Shown here piece by piece: positions 13,635-28,365 of a stretch of DNA of 64,000 nucleotides. The notes beneath the pieces are model-generated. The model was given only the letters and a program-made list of their open reading frames with translations, made no database searches and was not told where the DNA came from. The position numbers were made by a program, and so were the translations under genes. The stretch lies in the NCBI RefSeq assembly GCF_037975245.1, contig NC_092579.1:25403166-25467165 (forward strand). Direction: 5' to 3'. How positions within the stretch are numbered: position 1 is the first letter of the stretch; the number at the start of each line of letters is the position of its first letter. The DNA is from Apostichopus japonicus (taxonomy: Eukaryota > Echinodermata > Holothuroidea > Aspidochirotida > Stichopodidae).

Positions 13635-15667
13635 ATGTTCGGCACCGATCAATCGAATATGCAGCACAGATCAATCGCCTGTGCGGCACCGATCCATCGA
13701 ATGTTCGACATTGATCAATCGAATGTTCGACACCGATCATTCGAATGTTCGACACCGATCATTCGAATTTGCAGCATTGATCAATCGAATTTTCGACACC
13801 GATCGATCGAATGTGCGACACCGATCAATCGAATTTGCGACACCCATCAATCGAATGAGCGACACCGATTAATCGAATGTGTGACACCGATCAATCGTAT
13901 GTTCGGCACCGATCAATCGAATGTGCTGCACCGATCAATCGAATGTTCGACATTGATCAATCGAATGTAAGACACCGGTTAATCGAATGTTCGACACCGA
14001 TCAATCAAATGTGCGGCACCGATTAATCGAATGTTCGACACGGACACCCATCAATCGAATGTGCGACACCGATCAATCGAATGTTCGACACCGATCAATC
14101 GAATATGCAGCACCGATCAATCGCATATGCGGCACTGATCGATCGAGTGTTCGACACCGATCAATCTAATGTGCGACACAGATCAATCGAATGTGCGACA
14201 CCCATGAATCGAATGTTCGACACCGATCATTCGAATGTGCAGCATTGATCAAACGAAATTTCGACACCGATCAATCGAATGTGCGACACCGATCAATCGA
14301 ATGTGCGACACCTATTAATGGAATGTTCGGCACCGATCAATCGAATATGCAGCACCGATCAATCGAATGTGCGGCACCGATCAATCAAATGTTCGACATT
14401 GATCAATCGAATGTTCGACACCGATCAATCGAATGTTCGACACCGATCAATCAAATGTGCGACACCCATCAATCGAATGTGCGGCACCGATCAATCGAAT
14501 GAGCGACACCGATCATTCGAATGTGCGACACCATCAATCGAATGTTTGACACCGATCAATCGTATGTTAGGCACCGATCAATCGAATGTACTGCACCGAT
14601 TAATCGAATGTTCGACATTGATCAATCGAATGTGCGGCACCCATCAATCGAATGTTCGACACCGATCAATCGAATGTGCGGCACCGATCAATCAAATGTT
14701 CGACATTGATCAATCGAATGTTCGACACCGATCAATCGAATGTTCGACACCGATCAATCAAATGTGCGACACCCATCAATCGAATGTGCGGCACCGATCA
14801 ATCGAATGAGCGACACCGATCATTCGAATGTGCGACACCATAAATCGAATGTTTGACACCGATCAATCGTATGTTAGGCACCGATCAATCGAATGTACTG
14901 CACCGATTAATCGAATGTTCGACATTGATCAATCGAATGTGCGGCACCCATCAATCGAATGTTCGACACCGATCAATCGAATGTGCGGTACCGATCAATC
15001 GAATGTTCGACACCGATCAATCGAATGTGCGACACCCATTAATCGAATCTTCGATACCCATCAATCGTATGTTCGGCATCGATTGATCGAATGTAATGTT
15101 CGCCACGGATCAATCGAATGTTCGACACCGATCATTCGAATGTTCGACACCGATCAATCGAATGTTCGACACCGATAAATCGAATGTGCGACACCGATCA
15201 ATCGAATGTTCGGCACCGATAAATCGAATGTGCGACACCTATCAATGGAATGTGCAGCACCGACCAATCAAATGTGCGGCACCGATCAATCGAATGTGCG
15301 ACACCGATAATTCGAATGTGCGACACCCATCAATCGAATGCTCGACATTGATCATTCGAATGTGCGACACCCATCAATCGAATGCTCGACACCGATCAAT
15401 CGAATGTTCGACACCGATCCATCGAATGTGCGACAACGATCAATCGAATGTGCGACACCTATCAATCGAATGATCGACACCGATTAATCTGATGTACGAC
15501 ACCGATCAATCGAATGTGCGACACCTATTAATGGAATGTTCGGCACCGATCAATCGAATATGCAGCACCGATCAATCGAATGTGCGGCACCGATCAATCA
15601 AATGTTCGACATTGATCAATCGAATGTTCGACACCGATCAATCGAATGTGCGACAACTATTAATTAA
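13635..15667. repeat. H6: 2,033-bp HOR unit ending in a deletion junction
   Basis: 92 monomers plus 9 (28-mer, 27-mer and two 21-mers). It has a 307-bp step duplication (14,521 to 14,828) and the CTTCGATACCC variant near 15,050. After AATCTGATGTACG near 15,490 it switches to the CCTATTAATGG block normally found earlier in a unit, then reaches the next landmark through the shared junction at 15,604-15,669. Confidence 0.9.
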
Positions 15668-15669
15668 AT
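15604..15669. other. Recombination junction J, copy 1
   Basis: The monomers GTTCGACATTGATC and GTTCGACACCGATC run directly into GTGCGACAACTATTAATTAA, without the GAATAATCG and CGGTTGTTCG stretch that normally precedes the landmark. The same joint occurs at the ends of H9, H13 and H16, so one ancestral exchange was copied. Confidence 0.85.
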
Positions 15670-17897
15670 GTTCGGCACCGATCAATCGAATATGCAGCAC
15701 AGATCAATCGCCTGTGCGGCACCGATCCATCGAATGTTCGACATTGATCAATCGAATGTTCGACACCGATCATTCGAATGTTCGACACCGATCATTCGAA
15801 TTTGCAGCATTGATCAATCGAATTTTCGACACCGATCGATCGAATGTGCGACACCGATCAATCGAATTTGCGACACCCATCAATCGAATGAGCGACACCG
15901 ATTAATCGAATGTGTGACACCGATCAATCGTATGTTCGGCACCGATCAATCGAATGTGCTGCACCGATCAATCGAATGTTCGACATTGATCAATCGAATG
16001 TAAGACACCGGTTAATCGAATGTTCGACACCGATCAATCAAATGTGCGGCACCGATTAATCGAATGTTCGACACGGACACCCATCAATCGAATGTGCGAC
16101 ACCGATCAATCGAATGTTCGACACCGATCAATCGAATATGCAGCACCGATCAATCGCATATGCGGCACTGATCGATCGAGTGTTCGACACCGATCAATCT
16201 AATGTGCGACACAGATCAATCGAATGTGCGACACCCATGAATCGAATGTTCGACACCGATCATTCGAATGTGCAGCATTGATCAAACGAAATTTCGACAC
16301 CGATCAATCGAATGTGCGACACCGATCAATCGAATGTGCGACACCTATTAATGGAATGTTCGGCACCGATCAATCGAATATGCAGCACCGATCAATCGAA
16401 TGTGCGGCACCGATCAATCAAATGTTCGACATTGATCAATCGAATGTTCGACACCGATCAATCGAATGTTCGACACCGATCAATCAAATGTGCGACACCC
16501 ATCAATCGAATGTGCGGCACCGATCAATCGAATGAGCGACACCGATCATTCGAATGTGCGACACCATCAATCGAATGTTTGACACCGATCAATCGTATGT
16601 TAGGCACCGATCAATCGAATGTACTGCACCGATTAATCGAATGTTCGACACCGATCAATCGAATGTGCGGCACCCATCAATCGAATGTTCGACACCGATC
16701 AATCGAATGTGCGGCACCGATCAATCAAATGTTCGACATTGATCAATCGAATGTTCGACACCGATCAATCGAATGTTCGACACCGATCAATCAAATGTGC
16801 GACACCCATCAATCGAATGTGCGGCACCGATCAATCGAATGAGCGACACCGATCATTCGAATGTGCGACACCATAAATCGAATGTTTGACACCGATCAAT
16901 CGTATGTTAGGCACCGATCAATCGAATGTACTGCACCGATTAATCGAATGTTCGACATTGATCAATCGAATGTGCGGCACCCATCAATCGAATGTTCGAC
17001 ACCGATCAATCGAATGTGCGGTACCGATCAATCGAATGTTCGACACCGATCAATCGAATGTGCGACACCCATTAATCGAATCTTCGACACCCATCAATCG
17101 TATGTTCGGCATCGATTGATCGAATGTAATGTTCGCCACGGATCAATCGAATGTTCGACACCGATCATTCGAATGTTCGACACCGATCAATCGAATGTTC
17201 GACACCGATAAATCGAATGTGCGACACCGATCAATCGAATGTTCGGCACCGATAAATCGAATGTGCGACACCTATCAATGGAATGTGCAGCACCGACCAA
17301 TCAAATGTGCGGCACCGATCAATCGAATGTGCGACACCGATAATTCGAATGTGCGACACCCATCAATCGAATGCTCGACATTGATCATTCGAATGTGCGA
17401 CACCCATCAATCGAATGCTCGACACCGATCAATCGAATGTTCGACACCGATCCATCGAATGTGCGACAACGATCAATCGAATGTGCGACACCTATCAATC
17501 GAATGATCGACACCGATTAATCTGATGTACGACACCGATCAATCGAATGTGCGGCATCGATCAATCGAATGTACGACACCTATCAATGGAATGTGCCTTA
17601 CTCATCAATCGAATGTTCGACACCGATTAATCGAATGTGCGGCACCGATCAAAGGAATGTTCGCACCCATCAATCGACTGTTCGACACCCATCAATCGTA
17701 TGTTCGGCATCGATCGATCGAATGTTCGACACCGATCAATCGAATGTGCGACACCGATCAATCGTATGTTCGGCACTGATCAATCGAATGTGCGGAACCG
17801 ATCCATCGAATAATCGACATTGATCATTCGGTTGTTCGAAACCGATCATTCGAATGTTCGACACCGATCATTCGAATGTGCGACAACTATTAATTAA
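15668..17897. repeat. H7: 2,230-bp HOR unit (reference long type)
   Basis: 101 monomers plus 8 (one 28-mer, one 27-mer, three 21-mers). Relative to the 1,808-bp unit it adds 422 bp: a 307-bp second pass starting at 16,861, plus 115 bp carrying the 27-bp monomer. It shares GTTCGACACCGATC near 16,643 with H10, H11, H14, H17 and H18, where other units have CATTGATC. Confidence 0.92.
16554..17167. repeat. 307-bp step duplication typical of 2,230-bp units
   Basis: The block starting at GTGCGACACCATCAATCG (16,554) recurs at 16,861 as GTGCGACACCATAAATCG. The shift of 307 bp equals 14 monomers minus 1. The CAATCG to AAATCG change marks the second pass in every unit that has it. The same 307-bp shift is seen at 10,719, 14,521, 18,784, 22,097, 24,327, 29,230, 31,263, 33,493, 36,806, 39,036, 44,846, 47,939 and 58,764. 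Confidence 0.88.
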
Positions 17898-20390
17898 ATG
17901 TTCGGCACCGATCAATCGAATATGCAGCACAGATCAATCGCCTGTGCGGCACCGATCCATCGAATGTTCGACATTGATCAATCGAATGTTCGACACCGAT
18001 CATTCGAATGTTCGACACCGATCATTCGAATTTGCAGCATTGATCAATCGAATTTTCGACACCGATCGATCGAATGTGCGACACCAATCAATCGAATTTG
18101 CGACACCCATCAATCGAATGAGCGACACCGATTAATCGAATGTGTGACACCGATCAATCGTATGTTCGGCACCGATCAATCGAATGTGCTGCACCGATCA
18201 ATCGAATGTTCGACATTGATCAATCGAATGTAAGACACCGGTTAATCGAATGTTCGACACCGATCAATCAAATGTGCGGCACCGATTAATCGAATGTTCG
18301 ACACGGACACCCATCAATCGAATGTGCGACACCGATCAATCGAATGTTCGACACCGATCAATCGAATATGCAGCACCGATCAATCGCATATGCGGCACTG
18401 ATCGATCGAGTGTTCGACACCGATCAATCTAATGTGCGACACAGATCAATCGAATGTGCGACACCCATGAATCGAATGTTCGACACCGATCATTCGAATG
18501 TGCAGCATTGATCAAACGAAATTTCGACACCGATCAATCGAATGTGCGACACCGATCAATCGAATGTGCGACACCTATTAATGGAATGTTCGGCACCGAT
18601 CAATCGAATATGCAGCACCGATCAATCGAATGTGCGGCACCGATCAATCAAATGTTCGACATTGATCAATCGAATGTTCGACACCGATCAATCGAATGTT
18701 CGACACCGATCAATCAAATGTGCGACACCCATCAATCGAATGTGCGGCACCGATCAATCGAATGAGCGACACCGATCATTCGAATGTGCGACACCATCAA
18801 TCGAATGTTTGACACCGATCAATCGTATGTTAGGCACCGATCAATCGAATGTACTGCACCGATTAATCGAATGTTCGACATTGATCAATCGAATGTGCGG
18901 CACCCATCAATCGAATGTTCGACACCGATCAATCGAATGTGCGGCACCGATCAATCAAATGTTCGACATTGATCAATCGAATGTTCGACACCGATCAATC
19001 GAATGTTCGACACCGATCAATCAAATGTGCGACACCCATCAATCGAATGTGCGGCACCGATCAATCGAATGAGCGACACCGATCATTCGAATGTGCGACA
19101 CCATAAATCGAATGAGCGACACCGATCAATCGTATGTTAGGCACCGATCAATCGAATGTACTGCACCGATTAATCGAATGTTCGACATTGATCAATCGAA
19201 TGTGCGGCACCCATCAATCGAATGTTCGACACCGATCAATCGAATGTGCGGTACCGATCAATCGAATGTTCGACACCGATCAATCAAATGTGCGACACCC
19301 ATCAATCGAATGTGCGGCACCGATCAATCGAATGAGCGACACCGATCATTCGAATGTGCGACACCATAAATCGAATGTTTGACACCGATCAATCGTATGT
19401 TAGGCACCGATCAATCGAATGTACTGCACCGATTAATCGAATGTTCGACATTGATCAATCGAATGTGCGGCACCCATCAATCGAATGTTCGACACCGATC
19501 AATCGAATGTGCGGTACCGATCAATCGAATGTTCGACACCGATCAATCGAATGTGCGACACCCATTAATCGAATCTTCGATACCCATCAATCGTATGTTC
19601 GGCATCGATTGATCGAATGTAATGTTCGCCACGGATCAATCGAATGTTCGACACCGATCATTCGAATGTTCGACACCGATCAATCGAATGTTCGACACCG
19701 ATAAATCGAATGTGCGACACCGATCAATCGAATGTTCGGCACCGATAAATCGAATGTGCGACACCTATCAATGGAATGTGCAGCACCGACCAATCAAATG
19801 TGCGGCACCGATCAATCGAATGTGCGACACCGATAATTCGAATGTGCGACACCCATCAATCGAATGCTCGACATTGATCATTCGAATGTGCGACACCCAT
19901 CAATCGAATGCTCGACACCGATCAATCGAATGTTCGACACCGATCCATCGAATGTGCGACAACGATCAATCGAATGTGCGACACCTATCAATCGAATGAT
20001 CGACACCGATTAATCTGATGTACGACACCGATCAATCGAATGTGCGGCATCGATCAATCGAATGTACGACACCTATCAATGGAATGTGCCTTACTCATCA
20101 ATCGAATGTTCGACACCGATTAATCGAATGTGCGGCACCGATCAAAGGATTGTTCGCACCCATCAATCGACTGTTCGACACCCATCAATCGTATGTTCGG
20201 CATCGATCGATCGAATGTTCGACACCGATCAATCGAATGTGCGACACCGATCAATCGTATGTTCGGCACTGATCAATCGAATGTGCGGAACCGATCCATC
20301 GAATAATCGACATTGATCATTCGGTTGTTCGAAACCGATCATTCGAATGTTCGACACCGATCATTCGAATGTGCGACAACTATTAATTAA
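17898..20390. repeat. H8: 2,493-bp HOR unit with three passes
   Basis: 113 monomers plus 7. It equals the 2,230-bp type plus 263 bp (12 monomers minus 1), a third pass starting at 19,354 after those at 18,784 and 19,091. Private features are A at 18,086 (CCA for CCG) and AGC at 19,115-19,117. The CAAAGGATTG variant near 20,145 is shared only with H15. Confidence 0.9.
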
Positions 20391-21210
20391 ATGTTCGGCA
20401 CCGATCAATCGAATATGCAGCACAGATCAATCGCCTGTGCGGCACCGATCCATCGAATGTTCGACATTGATCAATCGAATGTTCGACACCGATCATTCGA
20501 ATGTTCGACACCGATCATTCGAATTTGCAGCATTGATCAATCGAATTTTCGACACCGATCGATCGAATGTGCGACACCGATCAATCGAATTTGCGACACC
20601 CATCAATCGAATGAGCGACACCGATTAATCGAATGTGTGACACCGATCAATCGTATGTTCGGCACCGATCAATCGAATGTGCTGCACCGATCAATCGAAT
20701 GTTCGACATTGATCAATCGAATGTAAGACACCGGTTAATCGAATGTTCGACACCGATCAATCAAATGTGCGGCACCGATTAATCGAATGTTCGACACGGA
20801 CACCCATCAATCGAATGTGCGACACCGATCAATCGAATGTTCGACACCGATCAATCGAATATGCAGCACCGATCAATCGCATATGCGGCACTGATCGATC
20901 GAGTGTTCGACACCGATCAATCTAATGTGCGACACAGATCAATCGAATGTGCGACACCCATGAATCGAATGTTCGACACCGATCATTCGAATGTGCAGCA
21001 TTGATCAAACGAAATTTCGACACCGATCAATCGAATGTGCGACACCGATCAATCGAATGTGCGACACCTATTAATGGAATGTTCGGCACCGATCAATCGA
21101 ATATGCAGCACCGATCAATCGAATGTGCGGCACCGATCAATCAAATGTTCGACATTGATCAATCGAATGTTCGACACCGATCAATCGAATGTGCGACAAC
21201 TATTAATTAA
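20391..21210. repeat. H9: 820-bp truncated HOR unit
   Basis: The shortest unit: 37 monomers plus 6, the 6 coming from its single 28-mer. It keeps the first part of the unit up to the CCTATTAATGG block and then jumps to the next landmark through junction J (21,147-21,212). It lacks the 27-mer and everything from CACCATCAATCG to CGGTTGTTCG. Confidence 0.92.
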
Positions 21211-21212
21211 AT
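21147..21212. other. Recombination junction J, copy 2
   Basis: Same joint as at 15,604-15,669: CATTGATC and ACACCGATC monomers directly followed by GTGCGACAACTATTAATTAA. Here it closes the 820-bp unit H9. Confidence 0.85.
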
Positions 21213-23440
21213 GTTCGGCACCGATCAATCGAATATGCAGCACAGATCAATCGCCTGTGCGGCACCGATCCATCGAATGTTCGACATTGATCAATCGAAT
21301 GTTCGACACCGATCATTCGAATGTTCGACACCGATCATTCGAATTTGCAGCATTGATCAATCGAATTTTCGACACCGATCGATCGAATGTGCGACACCGA
21401 TCAATCGAATTTGCGACACCCATCAATCGAATGAGCGACACCGATTAATCGAATGTGTGACACCGATCAATCGTATGTTCGGCACCGATCAATCGAATGT
21501 GCTGCACCGATCAATCGAATGTTCGACATTGATCAATCGAATGTAAGACACCGGTTAATCGAATGTTCGACACCGATCAATCAAATGTGCGGCACCGATT
21601 AATCGAATGTTCGACACGGACACCCATCAATCGAATGTGCGACACCGATCAATCGAATGTTCGACACCGATCAATCGAATATGCAGCACCGATCAATCGC
21701 ATATGCGGCACTGATCGATCGAGTGTTCGACACCGATCAATCTAATGTGCGACACAGATCAATCGAATGTGCGACACCCATGAATCGAATGTTCGACACC
21801 GATCATTCGAATGTGCAGCATTGATCAAACGAAATTTCGACACCGATCAATCGAATGTGCGACACCGATCAATCGAATGTGCGACACCTATTAATGGAAT
21901 GTTCGGCACCGATCAATCGAATATGCAGCACCGATCAATCGAATGTGCGGCACCGATCAATCAAATGTTCGACATTGATCAATCGAATGTTCGACACCGA
22001 TCAATCGAATGTTCGACACCGATCAATCAAATGTGCGACACCCATCAATCGAATGTGCGGCACCGATCAATCGAATGAGCGACACCGATCATTCGAATGT
22101 GCAACACCATCAATCGAATGTTTGACACCGATCAATCGTATGTTAGGCACCGATCAATCGAATGTACTGCACCGATTAATCGAATGTTCGACACCGATCA
22201 ATCGAATGTGCGGCACCCATCAATCGAATGTTCGACACCGATCAATCGAATGTGCGGCACCGATCAATCAAATGTTCGACATTGATCAATCGAATGTTCG
22301 ACACCGATCAATCGAATGTTCGACACCGATCAATCAAATGTGCGACACCCATCAATCGAATGTGCGGCACCGATCAATCGAATGAGCGACACCGATCATT
22401 CGAATGTGCGACACCATAAATCGAATGTTTGACACCGATCAATCGTATGTTAGGCACCGATCAATCGAATGTACTGCACCGATTAATCGAATGTTCGACA
22501 TTGATCAATCGAATGTGCGGCACCCATCAATCGAATGTTCGACACCGATCAATCGAATGTGCGGTACCGATCAATCGAATGTTCGACACCGATCAATCGA
22601 ATGTGCGACACCCATTAATCGAATCTTCGACACCCATCAATCGTATGTTCGGCATCGATTGATCGAATGTAATGTTCGCCACGGATCAATCGAATGTTCG
22701 ACACCGATCATTCGAATGTTCGACACCGATCAATCGAATGTTCGACACCGATAAATCGAATGTGCGACACCGATCAATCGAATGTTCGGCACCGATAAAT
22801 CGAATGTGCGACACCTATCAATGGAATGTGCAGCACCGACCAATCAAATGTGCGGCACCGATCAATCGAATGTGCGACACCGATAATTCGAATGTGCGAC
22901 ACCCATCAATCGAATGCTCGACATTGATCATTCGAATGTGCGACACCCATCAATCGAATGCTCGACACCGATCAATCGAATGTTCGACACCGATCCATCG
23001 AATGTGCGACAACGATCAATCGAATGTGCGACACCTATCAATCGAATGATCGACACCGATTAATCTGATGTACGACACCGATCAATCGAATGTGCGGCAT
23101 CGATCAATCGAATGTACGACACCTATCAATGGAATGTGCCTTACTCATCAATCGAATGTTCGACACCGATTAATCGAATGTGCGGCACCGATCAAAGGAA
23201 TGTTCGCACCCATCAATCGACTGTTCGACACCCATCAATCGTATGTTCGGCATCGATCGATCGAATGTTCGACACCGATCAATCGAATGTGCGACACCGA
23301 TCAATCGTATGTTCGGCACTGATCAATCGAATGTGCGGAACCGATCCATCGAATAATCGACATTGATCATTCGGTTGTTCGAAACCGATCATTCGAATGT
23401 TCGACACCGATCATTCGAATGTGCGACAACTATTAATTAA
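21211..23440. repeat. H10: 2,230-bp HOR unit
   Basis: 101 monomers plus 8, same order as H7. A private change at 22,103 (GCAACACC for GCGACACC) is a CpG transition not present in its S2 partner H17. Confidence 0.92.
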
Positions 23441-25670
23441 ATGTTCGGCACCGATCAATCGAATATGCAGCACAGATCAATCGCCTGTGCGGCACCGATC
23501 CATCGAATGTTCGACATTGATCAATCGAATGTTCGACACCGATCATTCGAATGTTCGACACCGATCATTCGAATTTGCAGCATTGATCAATCGAATTTTC
23601 GACACCGATCGATCGAATGTGCGACACCGATCAATCGAATTTGCGACACCCATCAATCGAATGAGCGACACCGATTAATCGAATGTGTGACACCGATCAA
23701 TCGTATGTTCGGCACCGATCAATCGAATGTGCTGCACCGATCAATCGAATGTTCGACATTGATCAATCGAATGTAAGACACCGGTTAATCGAATGTTCGA
23801 CACCGATCAATCAAATGTGCGGCACCGATTAATCGAATGTTCGACACGGACACCCATCAATCGAATGTGCGACACCGATCAATCGAATGTTCGACACCGA
23901 TCAATCGAATATGCAGCACCGATCAATCGCATATGCGGCACTGATCGATCGAGTGTTCGACACCGATCAATCTAATGTGCGACACAGATCAATCGAATGT
24001 GCGACACCCATGAATCGAATGTTCGACACCGATCATTCGAATGTGCAGCATTGATCAAACGAAATTTCGACACCGATCAATCGAATGTGCGACACCGATC
24101 AATCGAATGTGCGACACCTATTAATGGAATGTTCGGCACCGATCAATCGAATATGCAGCACCGATCAATCGAATGTGCGGCACCGATCAATCAAATGTTC
24201 GACATTGATCAATCGAATGTTCGACACCGATCAATCGAATGTTCGACACCGATCAATCAAATGTGCGACACCCATCAATCGAATGTGCGGCACCGATCAA
24301 TCGAATGAGCGACACCGATCATTCGAATGTGCGACACCATCAATCGAATGTTTGACACCGATCAATCGTATGTTAGGCACCGATCAATCGAATGTACTGC
24401 ACCGATTAATCGAATGTTCGACACCGATCAATCGAATGTGCGGCACCCATCAATCGAATGTTCGACACCGATCAATCGAATGTGCGGCACCGATCAATCA
24501 AATGTTCGACATTGATCAATCGAATGTTCGACACCGATCAATCGAATGTTCGACACCGATCAATCAAATGTGCGACACCCATCAATCGAATGTGCGGCAC
24601 CGATCAATCGAATGAGCGACACCGATCATTCGAATGTGCGACACCATAAATCGAATGTTTGACACCGATCAATCGTATGTTAGGCACCGATCAATCGAAT
24701 GTACTGCACCGATTAATCGAATGTTCGACATTGATCAATCGAATGTGCGGCACCCATCAATCGAATGTTCGACACCGATCAATCGAATGTGCGGTACCGA
24801 TCAATCGAATGTTCGACACCGATCAATCGAATGTGCGACACCCATTAATCGAATCTTCGACACCCATCAATCGTATGTTCGGCATCGATTGATCGAATGT
24901 AATGTTCGCCACGGATCAATCGAATGTTCGACACCGATCATTCGAATGTTCGACACCGATCAATCGAATGTTCGACACCGATAAATCGAATGTGCGACAC
25001 CGATCAATCGAATGTTCGGCACCGATAAATCGAATGTGCGACACCTATCAATGGAATGTGCAGCACCGACCAATCAAATGTGCGGCACCGATCAATCGAA
25101 TGTGCGACACCGATAATTCGAATGTGCGACACCCATCAATCGAATGCTCGACATTGATCATTCGAATGTGCGACACCCATCAATCGAATGCTCGACACCG
25201 ATCAATCGAATGTTCGACACCGATCCATCGAATGTGCGACAACGATCAATCGAATGTGCGACACCTATCAATCGAATGATCGACACCGATTAATCAGATG
25301 TACGACACCGATCAATCGAATGTGCGGCATCGATCAATCGAATGTACGACACCTATCAATGGAATGTGCCTTACTCATCAATCGAATGTTCGACACCGAT
25401 TAATCGAATGTGCGGCACCGATCAAAGGAATGTTCGCACCCATCAATCGACTGTTCGACACCCATCAATCGTATGTTCGGCATCGATCGATCGAATGTTC
25501 GACACCGATCAATCGAATGTGCGACACCGATCAATCGTATGTTCGGCACTGATCAATCGAATGTGCGGAACCGATCCATCGAATAATCGACATTGATCAT
25601 TCGGTTGTTCGAAACCGATCATTCGAATGTTCGACACCGATCATTCGAATGTGCGACAACTATTAATTAA
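23441..25670. repeat. H11: 2,230-bp HOR unit
   Basis: 101 monomers plus 8. It carries AATCAGATGTACG near 25,290 where nearly all other units have AATCTGATG; only its S2 partner H18 (near 39,999) shares this. That supports S1 and S2 being copies of one another rather than parallel outcomes. Confidence 0.92.
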
Positions 25671-28365
25671 ATGTTCGGCACCGATCAATCGAATATGCAG
25701 CACAGATCAATTGCCTGTGCGGCACCGATCCATCGAATGTTCGACATTGATCAATCGAATGTTCGACACCGATCATTCGAATGTTCGACACCGATCATTC
25801 GAATTTGCAGCATTGATCAATCGAATTTTCGACACCGATCGATCGAATGTGCGACACCGATCAATCGAATTTGCGACACCCATCAATCGAATGAGCGACA
25901 CCGATTAATCGAATGTGTGACACCGATCAATCGTATGTTCGGCACCGATCAATCGAATGTGCTGCACCGATCAATCGAATGTTCGACATTGATCAATCGA
26001 ATGTAAGACACCGGTTAATCGAATGTTCGACACCGATCAATCAAATGTGCGGCACCGATTAATCGAATGTTTGACACGGACACCCATCAATCGAATGTGC
26101 GACACCGATCAATCGAATGTTCGACACCGATCAATCGAATATGCAGCACCGATCAATCGCATATGCGGCACTGATCGATCGAGTGTTCGACACCGATCAA
26201 TCTAATGTGCGACACAGATCAATCGAATGTGCGACACCCATGAATCGAATGTTCGACACCGATCATTCGAATGTGCAGCATTGATCAAACGAAATTTCGA
26301 CACCGATCAATCGAATGTGCGACACCGATCAATCGAATGTGCGACACCTATTAATGGAATGTTCGGCACCGATCAATCGAATATGCAGCACCGATCAATC
26401 GAATGTGCGGCACCGATCAATCAAATGTTCGACATTGATCAATCGAATGTTCGACACCGATCAATCGAATGTTCGACACCGATCAATCAAATGTGCGACA
26501 CCCATCAATCGAATGTGCGGCACCGATCAATCGAATGAGCGACACCGATCATTCGAATGTGCGACACCATCAATCGAATGTTTGACACCGATCAATCGTA
26601 TGTTAGGCACCGATCAATCGAATGTACTGCACCGATTAATCGAATGTTCGACATTGATCAATCGAATGTGCGGCACCCATCAATCGAATGTTCGACACCG
26701 ATCAATCGAATGTGCGGTACCGATCAATCGAATGTTCGACACCCATCAATCGAATGTTCGACACCGATTAAATCGAATGTTCGGCACCGATCAATCGAAT
26801 GTGCGTCACCCATTAATCGAATCTTCGACACCCATCAATCGTATGTTCGGCATCGATTGATCGAATGTAATGTTCGCCACGGATCAATCGAATGTTCGAC
26901 ACCGATCATTCGAATGTTCGACACCGATCAATCGAATGTTCGACACCGATAAATCGAATGTGCGACACCGATCAATCGAATGTTCGGCACCGATAAATCG
27001 AATGTGCGACACCTATCAATGGAATGTGCAGCACCGACCAATCAAATGTGCGGCACCGATCAATCGAATGTGCGACACCGATAATTCGAATGTGCGACAC
27101 CCATCAATCGAATGCTCGACATTGATCATTCGAATGTGCGACACCCATCAATCGAATGCTCGACACCGATCAATCGAATGTTCGACACCGATCCATCGAA
27201 TGTGCGACAACGATCAATCGAATGTGCGACACCTATCAATCGAATGATCGACACCGATTAATCTGATGTACGACACCGATCAATCGAATGTGCGGCAAAC
27301 ATCAATCGAATATTCCACACCGATCAATCGAATGTGCAGCACCGATCAATCGAATGTGCGACACCGATCAATGGAATGTGCGGCACCGATCAATCGAATG
27401 TACGACACCGATCAATGGAATGTGCGGCACCCATCAATCGAATATTCGACACCGATCAATCGAATGTACGGCACCGATCGATCGAATGTCGACACCCATC
27501 AATCGAATGTGCAGCACCGATCAATCGAATGTGCGGCACTGATCGATCGAATGTTCGACACACAGATCAATCGAATGTTCGACACCGATCAATCGAATGA
27601 TCGACACCTATTAATCGAATGTGCGACACCGATTAATCGAATGTGCGACACCCATCAATCCAATGTTCGAAACCGATCAATCTAATGTACGACACCGATC
27701 AATCGAATGTTCGACACCGATAAATCGAATATGCGACACCGATCAATCGAATGTTCGGCACCGATAAATCGAATGTGCGACACCTATCAATCGAATGTGC
27801 GACACCGATAATTCGAATGTGCGACACCCATCAATCGAATGCTCGACATTGATCATTCGAATGTGCGACACCCATCAATCGAATGCTCGACACCGATCAA
27901 TCGAATGTTCGACACCGATCCATCGAATGTGCGACAACGATCAATCGAATGTGCGACACCTATCAATCGAATGATCGACACCGATTAATCTGATGTACGA
28001 CACCGATCAATCGAATGTGCGGCATCGATCAATCGAATGTACGACACCTATCAATGGAATGTGCCTTACTCATCAATCGAATGTTCGACACCGATTAATC
28101 GAATGTGCGGCACCGATCAAAGGAATGTTCGCACCCATCAATCGACTGTTCGACACCCATCAATCGTATGTTCGGCATCGATCGATCGAATGTTCGACAC
28201 CGATCAATCGAATGTGCGACACCGATCAATCGTATGTTCGGCACTGATCAATCGAATGTGCGGAACCGATCCATCGAATAATCGACATTGATCATTCGGT
28301 TGTTCGAAACCGATCATTCGAATGTTCGACACCGATCATTCGAATGTGCGACAACTATTAATTAA
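25671..28365. repeat. H12: 2,695-bp HOR unit containing module X
   Basis: 122 monomers plus 11, accounted for by one 28-mer, one 27-mer, one 24-mer, one 23-mer (GATTAAATCG near 26,766) and three 21-mers. It holds module X (27,264-27,700), followed by a compressed restart of the GATAAATCG to GTGCCTTACTC stretch. AATTGCCTG near 25,710 and GTTTGACACGG near 26,069 are CpG-transition variants shared only with H19. Confidence 0.9.
27264..27700. repeat. Module X, copy 1
   Basis: A block of monomers foreign to the basic unit. It has GTGCGGCAAACATC and AATATTCCAC, several AATGGAATG monomers, a 21-bp GTCGACACCC monomer, the 24-bp monomer with CACACAGATC (27,548-27,571), and AATCCAATGTTCGAAACC with AATCTAATGTACG at its end. 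The same types occur in the left flank at about 1-560, so X looks like flank-type satellite captured by the main domain. Confidence 0.85.

Larger units (their letters stand above)
13635..28365. repeat. Super-unit S1 (14,731 bp), seven HOR units H6-H12
   Basis: First of two adjacent copies of a third-level repeat. Its landmark spacings are 2,033, 2,230, 2,493, 820, 2,230, 2,230 and 2,695 bp. It is 22 bp longer than S2 because S2 lost one monomer near 29,000. Differences from S2 that I located: 18,086 (A for G), 19,115-19,117 (AGC for TTT), 22,103 (A for G), 27,731 (A for G), and the partners of S2 changes at 28,715, 35,879 and 42,656. I could not run an alignment, so the list may be incomplete. 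Confidence 0.92.
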
